The notes beneath the pieces were generated by a model. That model was given only the letters and a program-made list of their open reading frames with translations, was not told where the DNA came from and made no database searches. From positions 156,761 to 220,760 of the forward strand of contig JAFIGS010000012.1 in assembly GCA_017849615.1 (NCBI GenBank): DNA of 64,000 nucleotides. The letters are read 5' to 3'. This DNA comes from Pseudolabrys sp. GTDB lineage: Bacteria; Pseudomonadota; Alphaproteobacteria; Rhizobiales; Xanthobacteraceae. A program made the translations under genes and the position numbers. This document shows, piece by piece, positions 27,893-35,855 of this stretch. The first letter of the stretch is position 1. Each line of letters opens with the position of its first letter.

Positions 27893-29173
27893 TCAGCCCG
27901 CGCGCTTGAGCAGTTTTCCGAGCAGGCTCTGGCGACCGCGCTTGGCTTCGGCGCGGCCGGTCATGACCTGGGCCATCTGGCGGAACAGGTCCGCCGTTTT
28001 GTGGTTGGCCGCGACTTCGGCGATCATCTGGCCGTTATTGGCGGCCGTGCCGAACAATTGCGGCTCGAACGGGATCACCGTGAGCGGCTGATCTTCCAGC
28101 GCCTTGGCGAAGTCCGCAGGCGCGATCTCCGGCCGTTTCGGCACGCCGATCTGGTTAAGGCAATAGTGCGGCGGATGGTCGTTCGGCCGCGCCGCACGCA
28201 GCAGGTCCACCAGGTTCTTGGCGTTGCGCAGATTGGCGAGGTCGGGACCGGCGACGATGAGGATTTCGTCGGCGCTGATCAGCAGACGCCGGGTCCAGCC
28301 GGACCAGATGTGCGGCACGTCGAGGACGACGCAGGGGATCGACGCCCGCATCGAGTCGAGAATGGCGTCGAAAGCCTCGGCGCCGAAATCGTAGACGCGG
28401 TCGAGCGTCGCCGGCGCGGCCAGCAGGCTCAGGTGGTCGGTGCACTTCGACAGCAGGCGGTCGACGAATGCGGTGTCGATGCGGTCCGGCGAGAACACCG
28501 CGTCGGCGATGCCCTGCGGTGGGTCCTGATTGTAATCGAGGCCGGCGGTGCCGAAGGCGAGATCAAGATCGGTGACGACGCTGTCGAGGTTGAGATCGCG
28601 CGCGATCGCCCAGGCGATGTTGTGGGCAACGGTGGAAGCGCCGACGCCGCCCTTGGCGCCGACAACGGCGATGATGCGGCCGACCGGCTTGGCCTCCGGC
28701 GAGTGGAACAGGCCGCAGACCGAGCGGACAACGTCCAGCGTCGAAACGGGCGCGATCAGATAATCGCTGACACCGCGGCGGGTGAGCTCACGATACAGCG
28801 TCACGTCGTTGATGCGACCCACGACGATGACGCGGGTGCCGGCGTCGCACACCTCGGCGAGCTGATCGAGGCGCGTCAGGATGGAATCGCCGCGGCCTTC
28901 GGCTTCGATGATGATGACGTTCGGCGTTGGCGACATCCGGTAGGCTTCGACCGCAGCCGCGGCGCCGCCCATCTGGATCTTAACATGCGCCTTGGCCAGA
29001 CGCCGGTCTTCGCCCGCCGACTGCACGGCGGCGGCGGTTTCCACGGTGTCGCAGAAGGCCTGCACCGAAACGCGCGGCGCCGGCGCGATGTGCTCGTCAG
29101 ACGGCAAGGCCGCGGAGGCCGCCGTCTGGCTGCCGTCGTTCGCCTGGCCGAGCAGATGGGCGTTCTTGATCAT
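27893..29173 (-). CDS. cpaE: Tad pilus localisation ATPase CpaE/TadZ
   Basis: 426 residues. An atypical receiver-like domain (about 75-190, NVIIIEAEGRGDSILTRLDQL) is followed by a MinD/ParA-type ATPase domain with deviant Walker A GAKGGVGASTVAHN (near 200-213). CpaE/TadZ marks the cell pole where the Tad machine assembles. The first four bases (ATGA) overlap the cpaD stop at 29170-29173, which fixes the start. Confidence 0.93.
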   Translation of the reverse strand: MIKNAHLLGQANDGSQTAASAALPSDEHIAPAPRVSVQAFCDTVETAAAVQSAGEDRRLAKAHVKIQMGGAAAAVEAYRMSPTPNVIIIEAEGRGDSILTRLDQLAEVCDAGTRVIVVGRINDVTLYRELTRRGVSDYLIAPVSTLDVVRSVCGLFHSPEAKPVGRIIAVVGAKGGVGASTVAHNIAWAIARDLNLDSVVTDLDLAFGTAGLDYNQDPPQGIADAVFSPDRIDTAFVDRLLSKCTDHLSLLAAPATLDRVYDFGAEAFDAILDSMRASIPCVVLDVPHIWSGWTRRLLISADEILIVAGPDLANLRNAKNLVDLLRAARPNDHPPHYCLNQIGVPKRPEIAPADFAKALEDQPLTVIPFEPQLFGTAANNGQMIAEVAANHKTADLFRQMAQVMTGRAEAKRGRQSLLGKLLKRAG

Positions 29174-29916
29174 TTTCCGATATCGCTGATTTTGCCGCTG
29201 TCGAAGCCGCTGGATGAGTTCTGATAGGTACCGCTCGGGTTTTCACCCTTGCGATACTTGTCGAGCGCGACCGAGCGCCGCGCCGCGTAAGCCGGCTGTT
29301 CGCCGCGCGGCTGCACGAGATCCGCCGGGTTGTCGACCATCGAGGCCAGGTTGCGCTGCGTCGAACAGCCGAAATTCCAGTAGGGCCGGTTCTGTCCGTA
29401 GCCCTTGTTCATGGACGGGCCGAGGTCGTCGGGCCATTCGCCACACGGACCGGCCTCGGCAACCATCTTGGTGTATTCGATCTTGATCGAGACCAGCGAC
29501 GCCGATTCAGGACGATAGGGCCGCACATAGACGGCCTTGGCCGGCACGCCCGACGCCGCGAAGATGGAGTGAATTTCGCGCATGGAGTCGGCGGCGGCGC
29601 GATCGGCGTGGCTGCCGCGCGGCACCTGCACGACGATGCCGCTATTGGCTTCGCGCCTCCACCACTGGGCGAAGGCCAGCACGTCGGCGCGCTGTGCCGC
29701 CGTCAGGCCGCCGCGATTCTTGCCGATGAACACATCGACCTGACGTGCGCCCTCGCGCACAGTGATCGGGTGGCGATCGCGGTAGTCGAACGGATACTCG
29801 CTTCTCGCCGTCTGGGTCTGGTTGCAGGCCCCGAGCACACTGGTGAGCGCGGCGGCGGCGAGCAGACGCAGCGCCATCTGGCGCCGCTTGCCCGGAAGAT
29901 TTCGCGAACTCGTCAT
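29170..29916 (-). CDS. cpaD: Tad pilus lipoprotein CpaD
   Basis: 248 residues from ATG 29916, which has GGAG at ribosome-site distance (a TTG at 29937 is an alternative). Signal peptide with lipobox VLGAC (Cys near residue 31). The CpaD domain follows (YDYRDRHPITVREGARQV-like start, YPFDYRDRHPI), ending with WNFGCSTQRNLASMV and NPADLVQPRG, the most conserved part of the family. It is an outer-membrane partner of the CpaC secretin. The C-terminal tail is Ser/Gly rich. Confidence 0.92.
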   Translation of the reverse strand: MTSSRNLPGKRRQMALRLLAAAALTSVLGACNQTQTARSEYPFDYRDRHPITVREGARQVDVFIGKNRGGLTAAQRADVLAFAQWWRREANSGIVVQVPRGSHADRAAADSMREIHSIFAASGVPAKAVYVRPYRPESASLVSIKIEYTKMVAEAGPCGEWPDDLGPSMNKGYGQNRPYWNFGCSTQRNLASMVDNPADLVQPRGEQPAYAARRSVALDKYRKGENPSGTYQNSSSGFDSGKISDIGK

Positions 29917-29933
29917 GGCATGGTCTCCGCCGC

Positions 29934-31409
29934 TCAATCGAGGATGAACCCGTATTTGCTCTGGGAAGGACCGGCGGGCGCCGGGCCCGGCTGCGGCTCG
30001 TTGCCGCCGTAGATCCGGTTCAGACGGCCGAGCAGCACGGTCGAGGGATCGCTCGGATCCGCAAAGCCGTCATCGGGCCGCGACAACTGCTTCTGCGCGA
30101 CCGCGCGCACCACGTAGGGCGTGACGATGACAACGAGCTCGGTCTGGTTGTTGACGTAGTCGCGGCTCTTGAACAGCGAGCCGAGGATCGGCAACTGCAT
30201 CAGGCCGGGGACGCCGTTGATCTGCTGCTTGGTCTTTTCCTGGATCATGCCGGCCAGCGCCAGCGAGCCGCCCGACGGAATTTCGACGGTGGTCTCGGCG
30301 CGGCGCGTCGAGATCGACGGCACGGTGAGCGCTGACGAGGCGCCCGGCACGGTGAGGGTCATCGAGTTGTCCGTCGACAGGTCGGACACTTCGGTCATCA
30401 CCTTCAGCGAGATGCGGCCTTCCGACAGCACCACCGGGGTGAAGACCAGGCCGACGCCGAACTTCTTGAATTCGATCTGCGGCTGACAGACCGGCGGTGA
30501 TTTCGTCGTGTCGCAGGACAGGCCGGACGGGATCGGGAACTCGCCGCCGGCGACGAAGCTCGCGGTTTCGCCGGAGATCGCCGTCAGGTTCGGCTCGGCG
30601 AGCGTGCGCAGCACGCCGGCCCGGTCCATCGCCCGCAAGGTCGCGGTCACGTTCTTGCTGATACCGGCGAGGTTCGTGTTGCTGAGCGTCTGGCCGGTCG
30701 CCGAGAACGGGTTCTGCGTGTTGAGGTTGATGGTATTGCCGCCGTAGTTGAACGAGCCCGACACGTCGATGCCGAGCTGCTTGATGACGTCGCGACGCAC
30801 TTCCGCAACCGTCACCTTGAGCATCACCTGGTCGCGGCCGCGGATGGTGATGCCATTGACCACACGGGTGCTGTCGCCGACGAGCCGCGAGGCAAGGTCG
30901 AAAGCCTGCTGCGATTCCGCGGCGCTTGAGGCCGAGCCGGTGAGCATCACGCCTTCGCCGACGCCCTCGATGCGGATATCGGCTTCCGGCATGCTCTGCT
31001 TGAGCGCGGCGCGCAGGCCGTTGAGATCGCGCGTGACAGCGATGTCGAAGCCGGCGATCTGCCGGCCGGCGGCGTCGAAGAAGAAGATGTTGGTTTGCCC
31101 GATCTTGACGCCGATCATGTAGACGCGGCGCGACGTGCGCACCACGGCGTTGGCGATGGTCGGGTCGGCGACCAGAACGTCCTTGATGTCGGCCGGCAGA
31201 TCGATCGCGACCGACTTGCCGATGCCGAGCGGCACGAAGCGCGAGGTCGCTTCGCTCGCGGCGACCTGGATCACCGGCACGCCGGCGCCCGTATCGGCGG
31301 CGCGCAGCGGCGCCGGGCTGGTCAGCGCTGCAGTTGCGAGCAGGACGGCGAGGAGTCCCGCCCGGATCGGCTTCTGCCTCAGCATGCTGAAATCTCCGAA
31401 ACCGTTCAT
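29934..31409 (-). CDS. cpaC: Tad pilus secretin CpaC/RcpA
   Basis: 491 residues. Signal peptide (AGLLAVLLATAALTSPAPLRA), N-terminal pilus-formation domain (about 50-120, SVAIDLPADIKDVLVADP), BON-like segment (VMLTGSASSAAESQQAF), and secretin domain from about 250 with IPSGGSLALAGMIQ and the closing LGSLFKSRDYVNNQTELVVIVTPY. It forms the outer-membrane pore for the pilus. ATGA overlap with cpaB at 31406-31409 supports this start; an internal ATG at 31385 would also keep the signal peptide. Confidence 0.94.
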   Translation of the reverse strand: MNGFGDFSMLRQKPIRAGLLAVLLATAALTSPAPLRAADTGAGVPVIQVAASEATSRFVPLGIGKSVAIDLPADIKDVLVADPTIANAVVRTSRRVYMIGVKIGQTNIFFFDAAGRQIAGFDIAVTRDLNGLRAALKQSMPEADIRIEGVGEGVMLTGSASSAAESQQAFDLASRLVGDSTRVVNGITIRGRDQVMLKVTVAEVRRDVIKQLGIDVSGSFNYGGNTINLNTQNPFSATGQTLSNTNLAGISKNVTATLRAMDRAGVLRTLAEPNLTAISGETASFVAGGEFPIPSGLSCDTTKSPPVCQPQIEFKKFGVGLVFTPVVLSEGRISLKVMTEVSDLSTDNSMTLTVPGASSALTVPSISTRRAETTVEIPSGGSLALAGMIQEKTKQQINGVPGLMQLPILGSLFKSRDYVNNQTELVVIVTPYVVRAVAQKQLSRPDDGFADPSDPSTVLLGRLNRIYGGNEPQPGPAPAGPSQSKYGFILD

Positions 31410-32194
31410 CGCGGCGTGCTCACGGTTGAAACGCCGAAGCGGACAATGCTGACGCCGTTGCTGCGCGGCGTCTCGGCGGGGCCGTCGCGCTTGTCGGCGT
31501 CGGTAATGCTGCGCAGCGCCAGCGACAGCGAACCGCGCTTCTGCGACAGGGCCAGCGTTTCGGTCTGCGCCGGCGTCAGTTCGAGCGTGGCGGTCTTGCC
31601 CATGACGACCTTCTGGCCGCCCTTCTCTTCGACATTCTGGTCGATCGCGAGAACACGAATGTTGCTGAGCACGACTTCGCTGACATGCGCCTCGCTGCCG
31701 GTGGCCTTTTCGGCCTCCGGATCGCGGCGGGTGAGGAGCACATCGACACGGTCATTCGGCAGGATGAAGCCGCCGGCGGAGGTCTCGGGCGATATCTGCG
31801 TCGATACGGCGCGCATGCCCGGCGGCAAAATGGCGGCCATGAAGCCGGAGCCCTTGGCGTCCACCAGCTTGGCCTCGCGGATCGGCTCACCGGCGACGAA
31901 CGGATAACGTGCGATCTGGCCGGACAGGTTCTCAAGCGCGGTCGGACGGTCGCTCTTGCGAATGAAATTGCCGGTCGAAGCTTCCTTCGGCCAGGCCTGC
32001 CATTCCATCTCGCCGGCGCTGAGGGCCTGACCGATGCCGATATTATTCTTGGCAATGAGAATGTCGACGGTTTCGGGCTTGGCGGCCACGGGTGCCGGCG
32101 TTTCCGGCGGTTTCTCGCTGCGGCCGGCGAGCATGGCCGCGACGCCGCCTGCGGCGATGGCGACCGTCAAGACAACAAGACGCGCGGCTTTCAT
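31406..32194 (-). CDS. cpaB: Tad pilus assembly protein CpaB/RcpC
   Basis: 262 residues from ATG 32194. An N-terminal anchor (ARLVVLTVAIAAGGVAAMLAG) is followed by a SAF domain (about 45-115, VDILIAKNNIGIGQALSAGEMEW) and an RcpC-type domain (LPPGMRAVSTQISPETSAGGFILPNDRVDVLL). It is a periplasmic protein associated with the secretin, thought to bind or align with cell-wall material. The frame continues upstream to 32242 but the anchor belongs at the N-terminus. Confidence 0.92.
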   Translation of the reverse strand: MKAARLVVLTVAIAAGGVAAMLAGRSEKPPETPAPVAAKPETVDILIAKNNIGIGQALSAGEMEWQAWPKEASTGNFIRKSDRPTALENLSGQIARYPFVAGEPIREAKLVDAKGSGFMAAILPPGMRAVSTQISPETSAGGFILPNDRVDVLLTRRDPEAEKATGSEAHVSEVVLSNIRVLAIDQNVEEKGGQKVVMGKTATLELTPAQTETLALSQKRGSLSLALRSITDADKRDGPAETPRSNGVSIVRFGVSTVSTPR

Positions 32195-32395
32195 ACGCTC
32201 ACTCTCACCGATACCGACGACACAGACGCCGTCAAAACCCACATGGCGGCCGAAGCGGTCGCGTGCATGGATTTGACCAGCTAAAGGTCAAGGCATGGTT
32301 AAGCAGAGGTGAGTAAGTCGAGTTAATAAACAGTTGTCGCAGGTTCCGGCGACGAAGCTACACGCGCGCGATGAGCGGCGCGCGCCACGCAGGCT
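32195..32395. other. intergenic region between cpaA and cpaB
   Basis: 201 bp without a gene, in the minus-strand operon. On the minus strand 32286-32291 reads TTGACC, a possible -35, but no convincing -10 follows. Two TTAA sequences (32299 and 32323) are too far apart for a CtrA box. The GC-rich stretch near 32360-32390 could fold into a hairpin after cpaA. Confidence 0.3.
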
Positions 32396-32920
32396 TCACG
32401 GAAGGCCGCCCGGCATCCAGCCAGTCTTCGGGTAGACGATGAGCGCCGCCGCTGCCAGGGCGATGCCATAGGGAACGCCGCCGCCGGTGTCATGCAAACG
32501 CATGATCCAGCCCTGGCGGGCCAGCGGCGCGGGCAAAGGCAGCTTGCGGAACTGGAGCAGGGCGATGGTCAGGACGCCGCCGAAGATCGAGGCATAGACC
32601 ATATAGTCGAGCAAATGATCGAAGCCGAACCACAAGGCGGTGGCCGCCACCAGCTTGGCGTCGCCGCCGCCGATCCAGCCCTGCGCGAAGAAGACGAAGC
32701 CGATCGTCAGCACGATCGCGGCGGCCAGAAAATGCATGCCGATGACATGCAGCGGCATGCCGGTGACCAGCGCCAGCGCGAGGAAGGCTGCGCTCAGCGC
32801 CAATGACAGCCGGTTGGAGATCGTCATGGTCAGGAGGTCGCTGGAGGCCGCGAAGGCCATGAGCGCCGGAAAAACTATCAGCCTGACCGCATCGAGCGCC
32901 GTCATCGAGGTATCCTTCAC
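32396..32920 (-). CDS. cpaA: prepilin peptidase CpaA/TadV
   Basis: 174 residues, A24 family aspartic prepilin peptidase, lacking the methylase part as in Tad systems. The first catalytic Asp is in FAASSDLLTMTISNRLS and the second in GWIGGGDAKLVAATALW (GxGD site). Several membrane helices are present. It cleaves the leader of PilA and the TadE-like pseudopilins. ATG 32920 or 32905 are both possible. A 201-bp gap separates it from cpaB, so cpaB may have its own promoter. Confidence 0.92.
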   Translation of the reverse strand: MKDTSMTALDAVRLIVFPALMAFAASSDLLTMTISNRLSLALSAAFLALALVTGMPLHVIGMHFLAAAIVLTIGFVFFAQGWIGGGDAKLVAATALWFGFDHLLDYMVYASIFGGVLTIALLQFRKLPLPAPLARQGWIMRLHDTGGGVPYGIALAAAALIVYPKTGWMPGGLP

Positions 32921-33036
32921 CGTTCGTTCGGCGGGAGCGCCGGGCCGCTGGAGAGCGGGCGGGGCAGCACGAACGCTAAAGCCGATTTGCTTGAGGTTCG
33001 GTTAGCGCAACGCGCGGCGTTTGAGCTTTTCCAAAG

Positions 33037-33068
33037 ACAAAGGGCCCCGGTTTCGCCGGAGCCCTTCG
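33037..33068 (-). terminator. hairpin terminator of pilA
   Basis: On the minus strand AAGGGCTCCGG and CCGGGGCCCTT pair across a CGAAA loop, followed by TGTCTTT. It lies 20-50 bp after the pilA stop. It probably limits read-through from the highly expressed pilin gene into cpaA, as usual for tad loci. Confidence 0.8.
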
Positions 33069-33088
33069 TCATTTCCTATCCGGCCCGC

Positions 33089-33253
33089 TTACTTGAGCTG
33101 GGTCGAGATGCTCTGGAACGAGGTGTTCAGCTTGGTGCCGAGGCCGTTCACGACCGCGATGATCGCGACCGAAATGCCCGCAGCGATGAGGCCGTACTCG
33201 ATGGCGGTGGCGCCCGAGTCGTCCTTCATGAAACGCACGAACAGGTTCTTCAT
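33089..33253 (-). CDS. pilA: Flp/Fap-type major pilin
   Basis: 54 residues. A short basic leader ends SG, then ATAIEYGLIAAGISVAIIAVV, the Flp pilin signature: cleavage after Gly (residue 17 by my count) by CpaA, with Glu5 and Tyr6 of the mature protein conserved. The rest is a short hydrophilic tail (NTSFQSISTQLK). Mature subunits polymerise into thin adhesive Flp pili. Start at 33253 is fixed by GGAGC at ribosome-site distance. It is the only Flp pilin in the window. Confidence 0.95.
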   Translation of the reverse strand: MKNLFVRFMKDDSGATAIEYGLIAAGISVAIIAVVNGLGTKLNTSFQSISTQLK

Positions 33254-33378
33254 CGATAGCTCCATTAGAGATCCACGTGGCTGTCTGAGCTGGTCGGACT
33301 GCCGGTTTGGCGTCCGGCTGTTCCGACCGTGATGCGACACTACGCGGCAGGTCTTGCGGCAGTCTTAATCTGGTTGAA

Positions 33379-33396
33379 GAAATGCCGGGGCATTTC
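33379..33396. promoter_or_regulatory. perfect palindrome upstream of pilA
   Basis: GAAATGCC-GG-GGCATTTC has two exact 8-bp arms. It lies 126 bp upstream of the pilA start codon, in the AT-rich region. It is a good size for a dimeric regulator's operator; the protein is unknown. Confidence 0.5.
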
Positions 33397-33412
33397 ATGT
33401 AATCTTACTGTA

Positions 33413-33459
33413 GTTAATAGGCAGTAACTTGATGAATATGATGGTTAATCAATTGTAAC
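33413..33459. promoter_or_regulatory. pair of 16-bp GTTAAT-N6-TAAC boxes upstream of pilA
   Basis: GTTAATAGGCAGTAAC (33413-33428) and GTTAATCAATTGTAAC (33444-33459) agree at 12 of 16 positions and begin 31 bp apart, about three helical turns. Each has GTTA/TAAC inverted ends. On the pilA strand each reads GTTAC-N6-TTAAC, like a CtrA box with half-sites one base too close; the second continues as TTAACCAT, a known CtrA-type half-site. Confidence 0.5.
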
Positions 33460-33714
33460 TTCAGTATTCAGAGACATAAATCGTTTGTATATTTAGCGAA
33501 TACAATATTTTCTAAGATCAGACTCCGCCTATTGATCAAATAACATCAAAATCATTGTCGCCATCGAAGAATAGCAATACTGCGAATGACGCATGGTCTG
33601 CGCATATGATTACCGGGTGAGACCCGGCCCGGCCGTTGGATGCATGTCTTTCACCCGGCGTTAACTCAAAAGGCCGATAGGTGATGCAGGGGCGCTTATG
33701 CGTGGGCCGCGATC

Positions 33715-34542
33715 ATGCTGAACGAGTTTTATGCTGTTTTCCTTGTCGCCGGGGAGACGGTGCTCAAGATCGTCCCGATCACAGTCGCCTTCGGCATCGT
33801 GTTTGCCGCGCTGACATACTGGTCGGCCTGCAATCCCGGAGAGTTCTGGTGGCGCAAGCGCCAGATCGCCACCGATGTCCTGTACTGGTTCCTGATCCCG
33901 CTGGTCGGCCGGTTTCTGCGCATCGGCCTCATGATCGTCGGGGCCGCCTATTTCTACGGCATTAACGGCACCGATGCGCTGCTCGACTTCTACAATGACG
34001 GTTTCGGCCCGCTTGCCGATTTGCCGATGTGGGCCGAGGTGATCTTCTTCGTGGTTGTCTCGGACTTCCTGCTGTATTGGTCGCACCGCCTCTATCACGG
34101 CATCACTTTGTGGAAGTACCACGCCGTCCACCATTCCTCGGTCGATCTCGACTGGATTTCGGCGGCGCGCTTCCATCCCATCAACATCCTGTTCGGCACG
34201 GTGATGGTAGACGTTTTCATGATGCTGATCGGCATCTCGCCCAACGTGCTGCTCTGGGTCGGGCCGTTCACCACCATCACCTCGGCGTTTGTTCACGCCA
34301 ACCTGAACTGGACCCTTGGGCCGTTCAAATACGTGATCGCCGGGCCGGTCTTCCACCGCTGGCATCACACGGCGGCCGACCGCGGCGGATCGTCCAATTT
34401 CGCCGGTACGTTCCCGCTCTGGGACCTGATGTTCGGCACCTGGTACATGCCCAAGGGCGAGTTGCCGGACGCCTACGGCGTCGACGACAAGGACTTCCCG
34501 GAAAGCTTCGGCGGCCAGATGGCCTACCCCTACAGGCGCTAG
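33715..34542 (+). CDS. sterol desaturase/fatty-acid hydroxylase family membrane protein
   Basis: 275 residues with several membrane helices. Three His boxes of the di-iron hydroxylase superfamily are present: HRLYH (124-128), HAVHH (136-140) and HRWHH (214-218). Family members hydroxylate or desaturate lipids, sterols, carotenoids or ornithine lipids using O2. The substrate cannot be read from sequence. It sits between pilA and the orphan CpaC-N gene, inside the tad locus, so a link between lipid modification and pili is possible but unproven. Confidence 0.88.
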   Translation: MLNEFYAVFLVAGETVLKIVPITVAFGIVFAALTYWSACNPGEFWWRKRQIATDVLYWFLIPLVGRFLRIGLMIVGAAYFYGINGTDALLDFYNDGFGPLADLPMWAEVIFFVVVSDFLLYWSHRLYHGITLWKYHAVHHSSVDLDWISAARFHPINILFGTVMVDVFMMLIGISPNVLLWVGPFTTITSAFVHANLNWTLGPFKYVIAGPVFHRWHHTAADRGGSSNFAGTFPLWDLMFGTWYMPKGELPDAYGVDDKDFPESFGGQMAYPYRR

Positions 34543-34659
34543 GCCGGCGCGCGCCGCCGGCCTTTGCACTTCATTCACCTATTTCAAGTCAACTGTTCCT
34601 GTATCCGCCGGCCCGTACGGCCGTGCGGTCCTGTGTGTTGCGTAGCGTTGGAGAGAGCG

Positions 34660-35139
34660 ATGTCGGCTGCGTTCACCCGTCACCGACGGTTGCCTGTGAT
34701 TCTGGCCGGCCTGATGGTCGCCTTTTCGGTCGCATCGGCGCGCGCGGACACGATTTCGGTCTCGGTGGACGAGGCCCACGTCATGAAGCTGCCGGACAGC
34801 GTCGCCACCATCGTCATCGGCAACCCGCTGATCGCCGACGCCACGCTTCAGGCCGGCGGCGTCCTCGTCCTGACCGGCAAGGGATTCGGCTCCACCAACA
34901 TGCTGGCCCTCAACCGGGCCGGCAAGACGGTCCTCGACACCACGGTGCAGGTCGTCGGCCCGTCGCGGTCGGATCTCGTGATTGTCTACAAGGGCGTCGA
35001 GCGAGAGTCCTACAGCTGCGCGCCGGACTGCGAAAAGCGCCTGACGCTTGGCGATTCCAGCAATTACTTCTCCGGCATCCTGACCCAGTCCGGCTCCCGC
35101 ATCGGCGGCGCGGGCGGGGGAGCACCCGGTCCCCGCTGA
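34660..35139 (+). CDS. orphan secretin-N-terminal (CpaC-N-like) periplasmic protein
   Basis: 159 residues with signal peptide (LPVILAGLMVAFSVASARA) and one pilus-formation N-terminal domain (SVSVDEAHVMKLPDSVATIVIGNPLIADA), matching the start of CpaC but with no secretin domain. The C-terminal part has a Cys pair (SYSCAPDCEK) and a Gly-rich end. Such stand-alone proteins occur in tad loci and may interact with the secretin. GGAGAGA before ATG 34660 fixes the start. Confidence 0.82.
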   Translation: MSAAFTRHRRLPVILAGLMVAFSVASARADTISVSVDEAHVMKLPDSVATIVIGNPLIADATLQAGGVLVLTGKGFGSTNMLALNRAGKTVLDTTVQVVGPSRSDLVIVYKGVERESYSCAPDCEKRLTLGDSSNYFSGILTQSGSRIGGAGGGAPGPR

Positions 35140-35157
35140 TCGTCGCGCCGCTCAGGG

Positions 35158-35172
35158 TTAGCGCGGGCTTAA
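35158..35172. promoter_or_regulatory. CtrA-like TTAG-N7-TTAA box upstream of the tadE pair
   Basis: TTAG (35158-35161), seven bases, TTAA (35169-35172): one mismatch to the CtrA consensus TTAA-N7-TTAA. It lies 99 bp before the first TadE-like gene. Compare the TTAA-N7-TTAG box before tadD. Confidence 0.35.
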
Positions 35173-35270
35173 TCCGCTCGCCGTGTTTTTCGCGACCTGC
35201 CGCAATAAATCAAAAACGCGTCTTCGCTATAAAAGGCCTCGTTGGGTGATGCGGCTATTGGGGCCCGATC

Positions 35271-35855
35271 ATGGTGGGTAGGTTGAGGAACGTCATTGTC
35301 GGCGGCTGTCGCGTGTTGAAGCGCAGCAGGCTCGGCCGGCGTTTCATCAAGCAGCAGGATGGCGCCGCGGCAGTCGAATTCGCTTTGGTGGCGACGCCGT
35401 TTCTGGCGCTGCTTTTTGCGATCATCGAATCCGCCATGGTGTTCTTCGCCGGGCAGAGCCTGGAGGCGGCGACCGCATCCGCCGCGCGACTGATCCTCAC
35501 CGGCCAGGCCCAGACCGGAAGTTACAGCGCGACCGACTTCAAGACCCAGGTCTGTAATCGCGTTGCCGCGCTGTTCGATTGCAGCGGCGGCGTCTACGTC
35601 GACGTGAAGACCTATTCCGATTTCTCGTCCGTCAACACTGCATCGCCCGTCAACAACGGCCAGCTCGACACCTCGAAAATGACCTACACCCCCGGCGGGC
35701 CAGGCTGCATCGTCAAGGTGGCGATCTATTATCAGTGGCCGATCTACGTCTCGCTGCTCGGCAACAACCTGTCCAATCTCAACGGCAACAAGAAGCTGCT
35801 GGTGGCGACGTCGGTGTTCCGCAACGAGCCTTACGGAGGGTCGGGCGGATGCTGA
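35271..35855 (+). CDS. TadE-like pseudopilin
   Basis: 194 residues. Basic leader, then QQDGAAAVEFALVATPFLALLF, the TadE prepilin-like motif with Glu at position five of the mature protein and a membrane helix. The C-terminal two thirds are extracytoplasmic and carry four Cys (CNRVAALFDC, a GGPGC and a final GGC). It should be processed by CpaA and act as a minor pilin. It overlaps the next gene by 7 nt, so the two are translated together. Confidence 0.9.
   Translation: MVGRLRNVIVGGCRVLKRSRLGRRFIKQQDGAAAVEFALVATPFLALLFAIIESAMVFFAGQSLEAATASAARLILTGQAQTGSYSATDFKTQVCNRVAALFDCSGGVYVDVKTYSDFSSVNTASPVNNGQLDTSKMTYTPGGPGCIVKVAIYYQWPIYVSLLGNNLSNLNGNKKLLVATSVFRNEPYGGSGGC

Larger units (their letters stand above)
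33254..33714. promoter_or_regulatory. AT-rich control region between pilA and the desaturase-like gene
   Basis: 461 bp with no gene. Bases 33360-33600 are strikingly AT-rich against a 65% GC background. It contains a perfect palindrome at 33379-33396, two matching 16-bp boxes at 33413 and 33444, an inverted repeat TTGTAT (33485-33490) / ATACAA (33500-33505), a TTGATCAA palindrome (33532-33539) and a small hairpin CCGGGT/ACCCGG (33613-33627). Promoters for pilA (minus) and possibly for the gene at 33715 (plus) are expected here; I cannot fix their start sites. Confidence 0.6.

Noticed and set aside
33254-33714. Canonical CtrA box (TTAA-N7-TTAA) or sigma-54 promoter for pilA
   Set aside because: I searched both strands by eye and found only boxes with wrong half-site spacing and no GG-N10-GC promoter.
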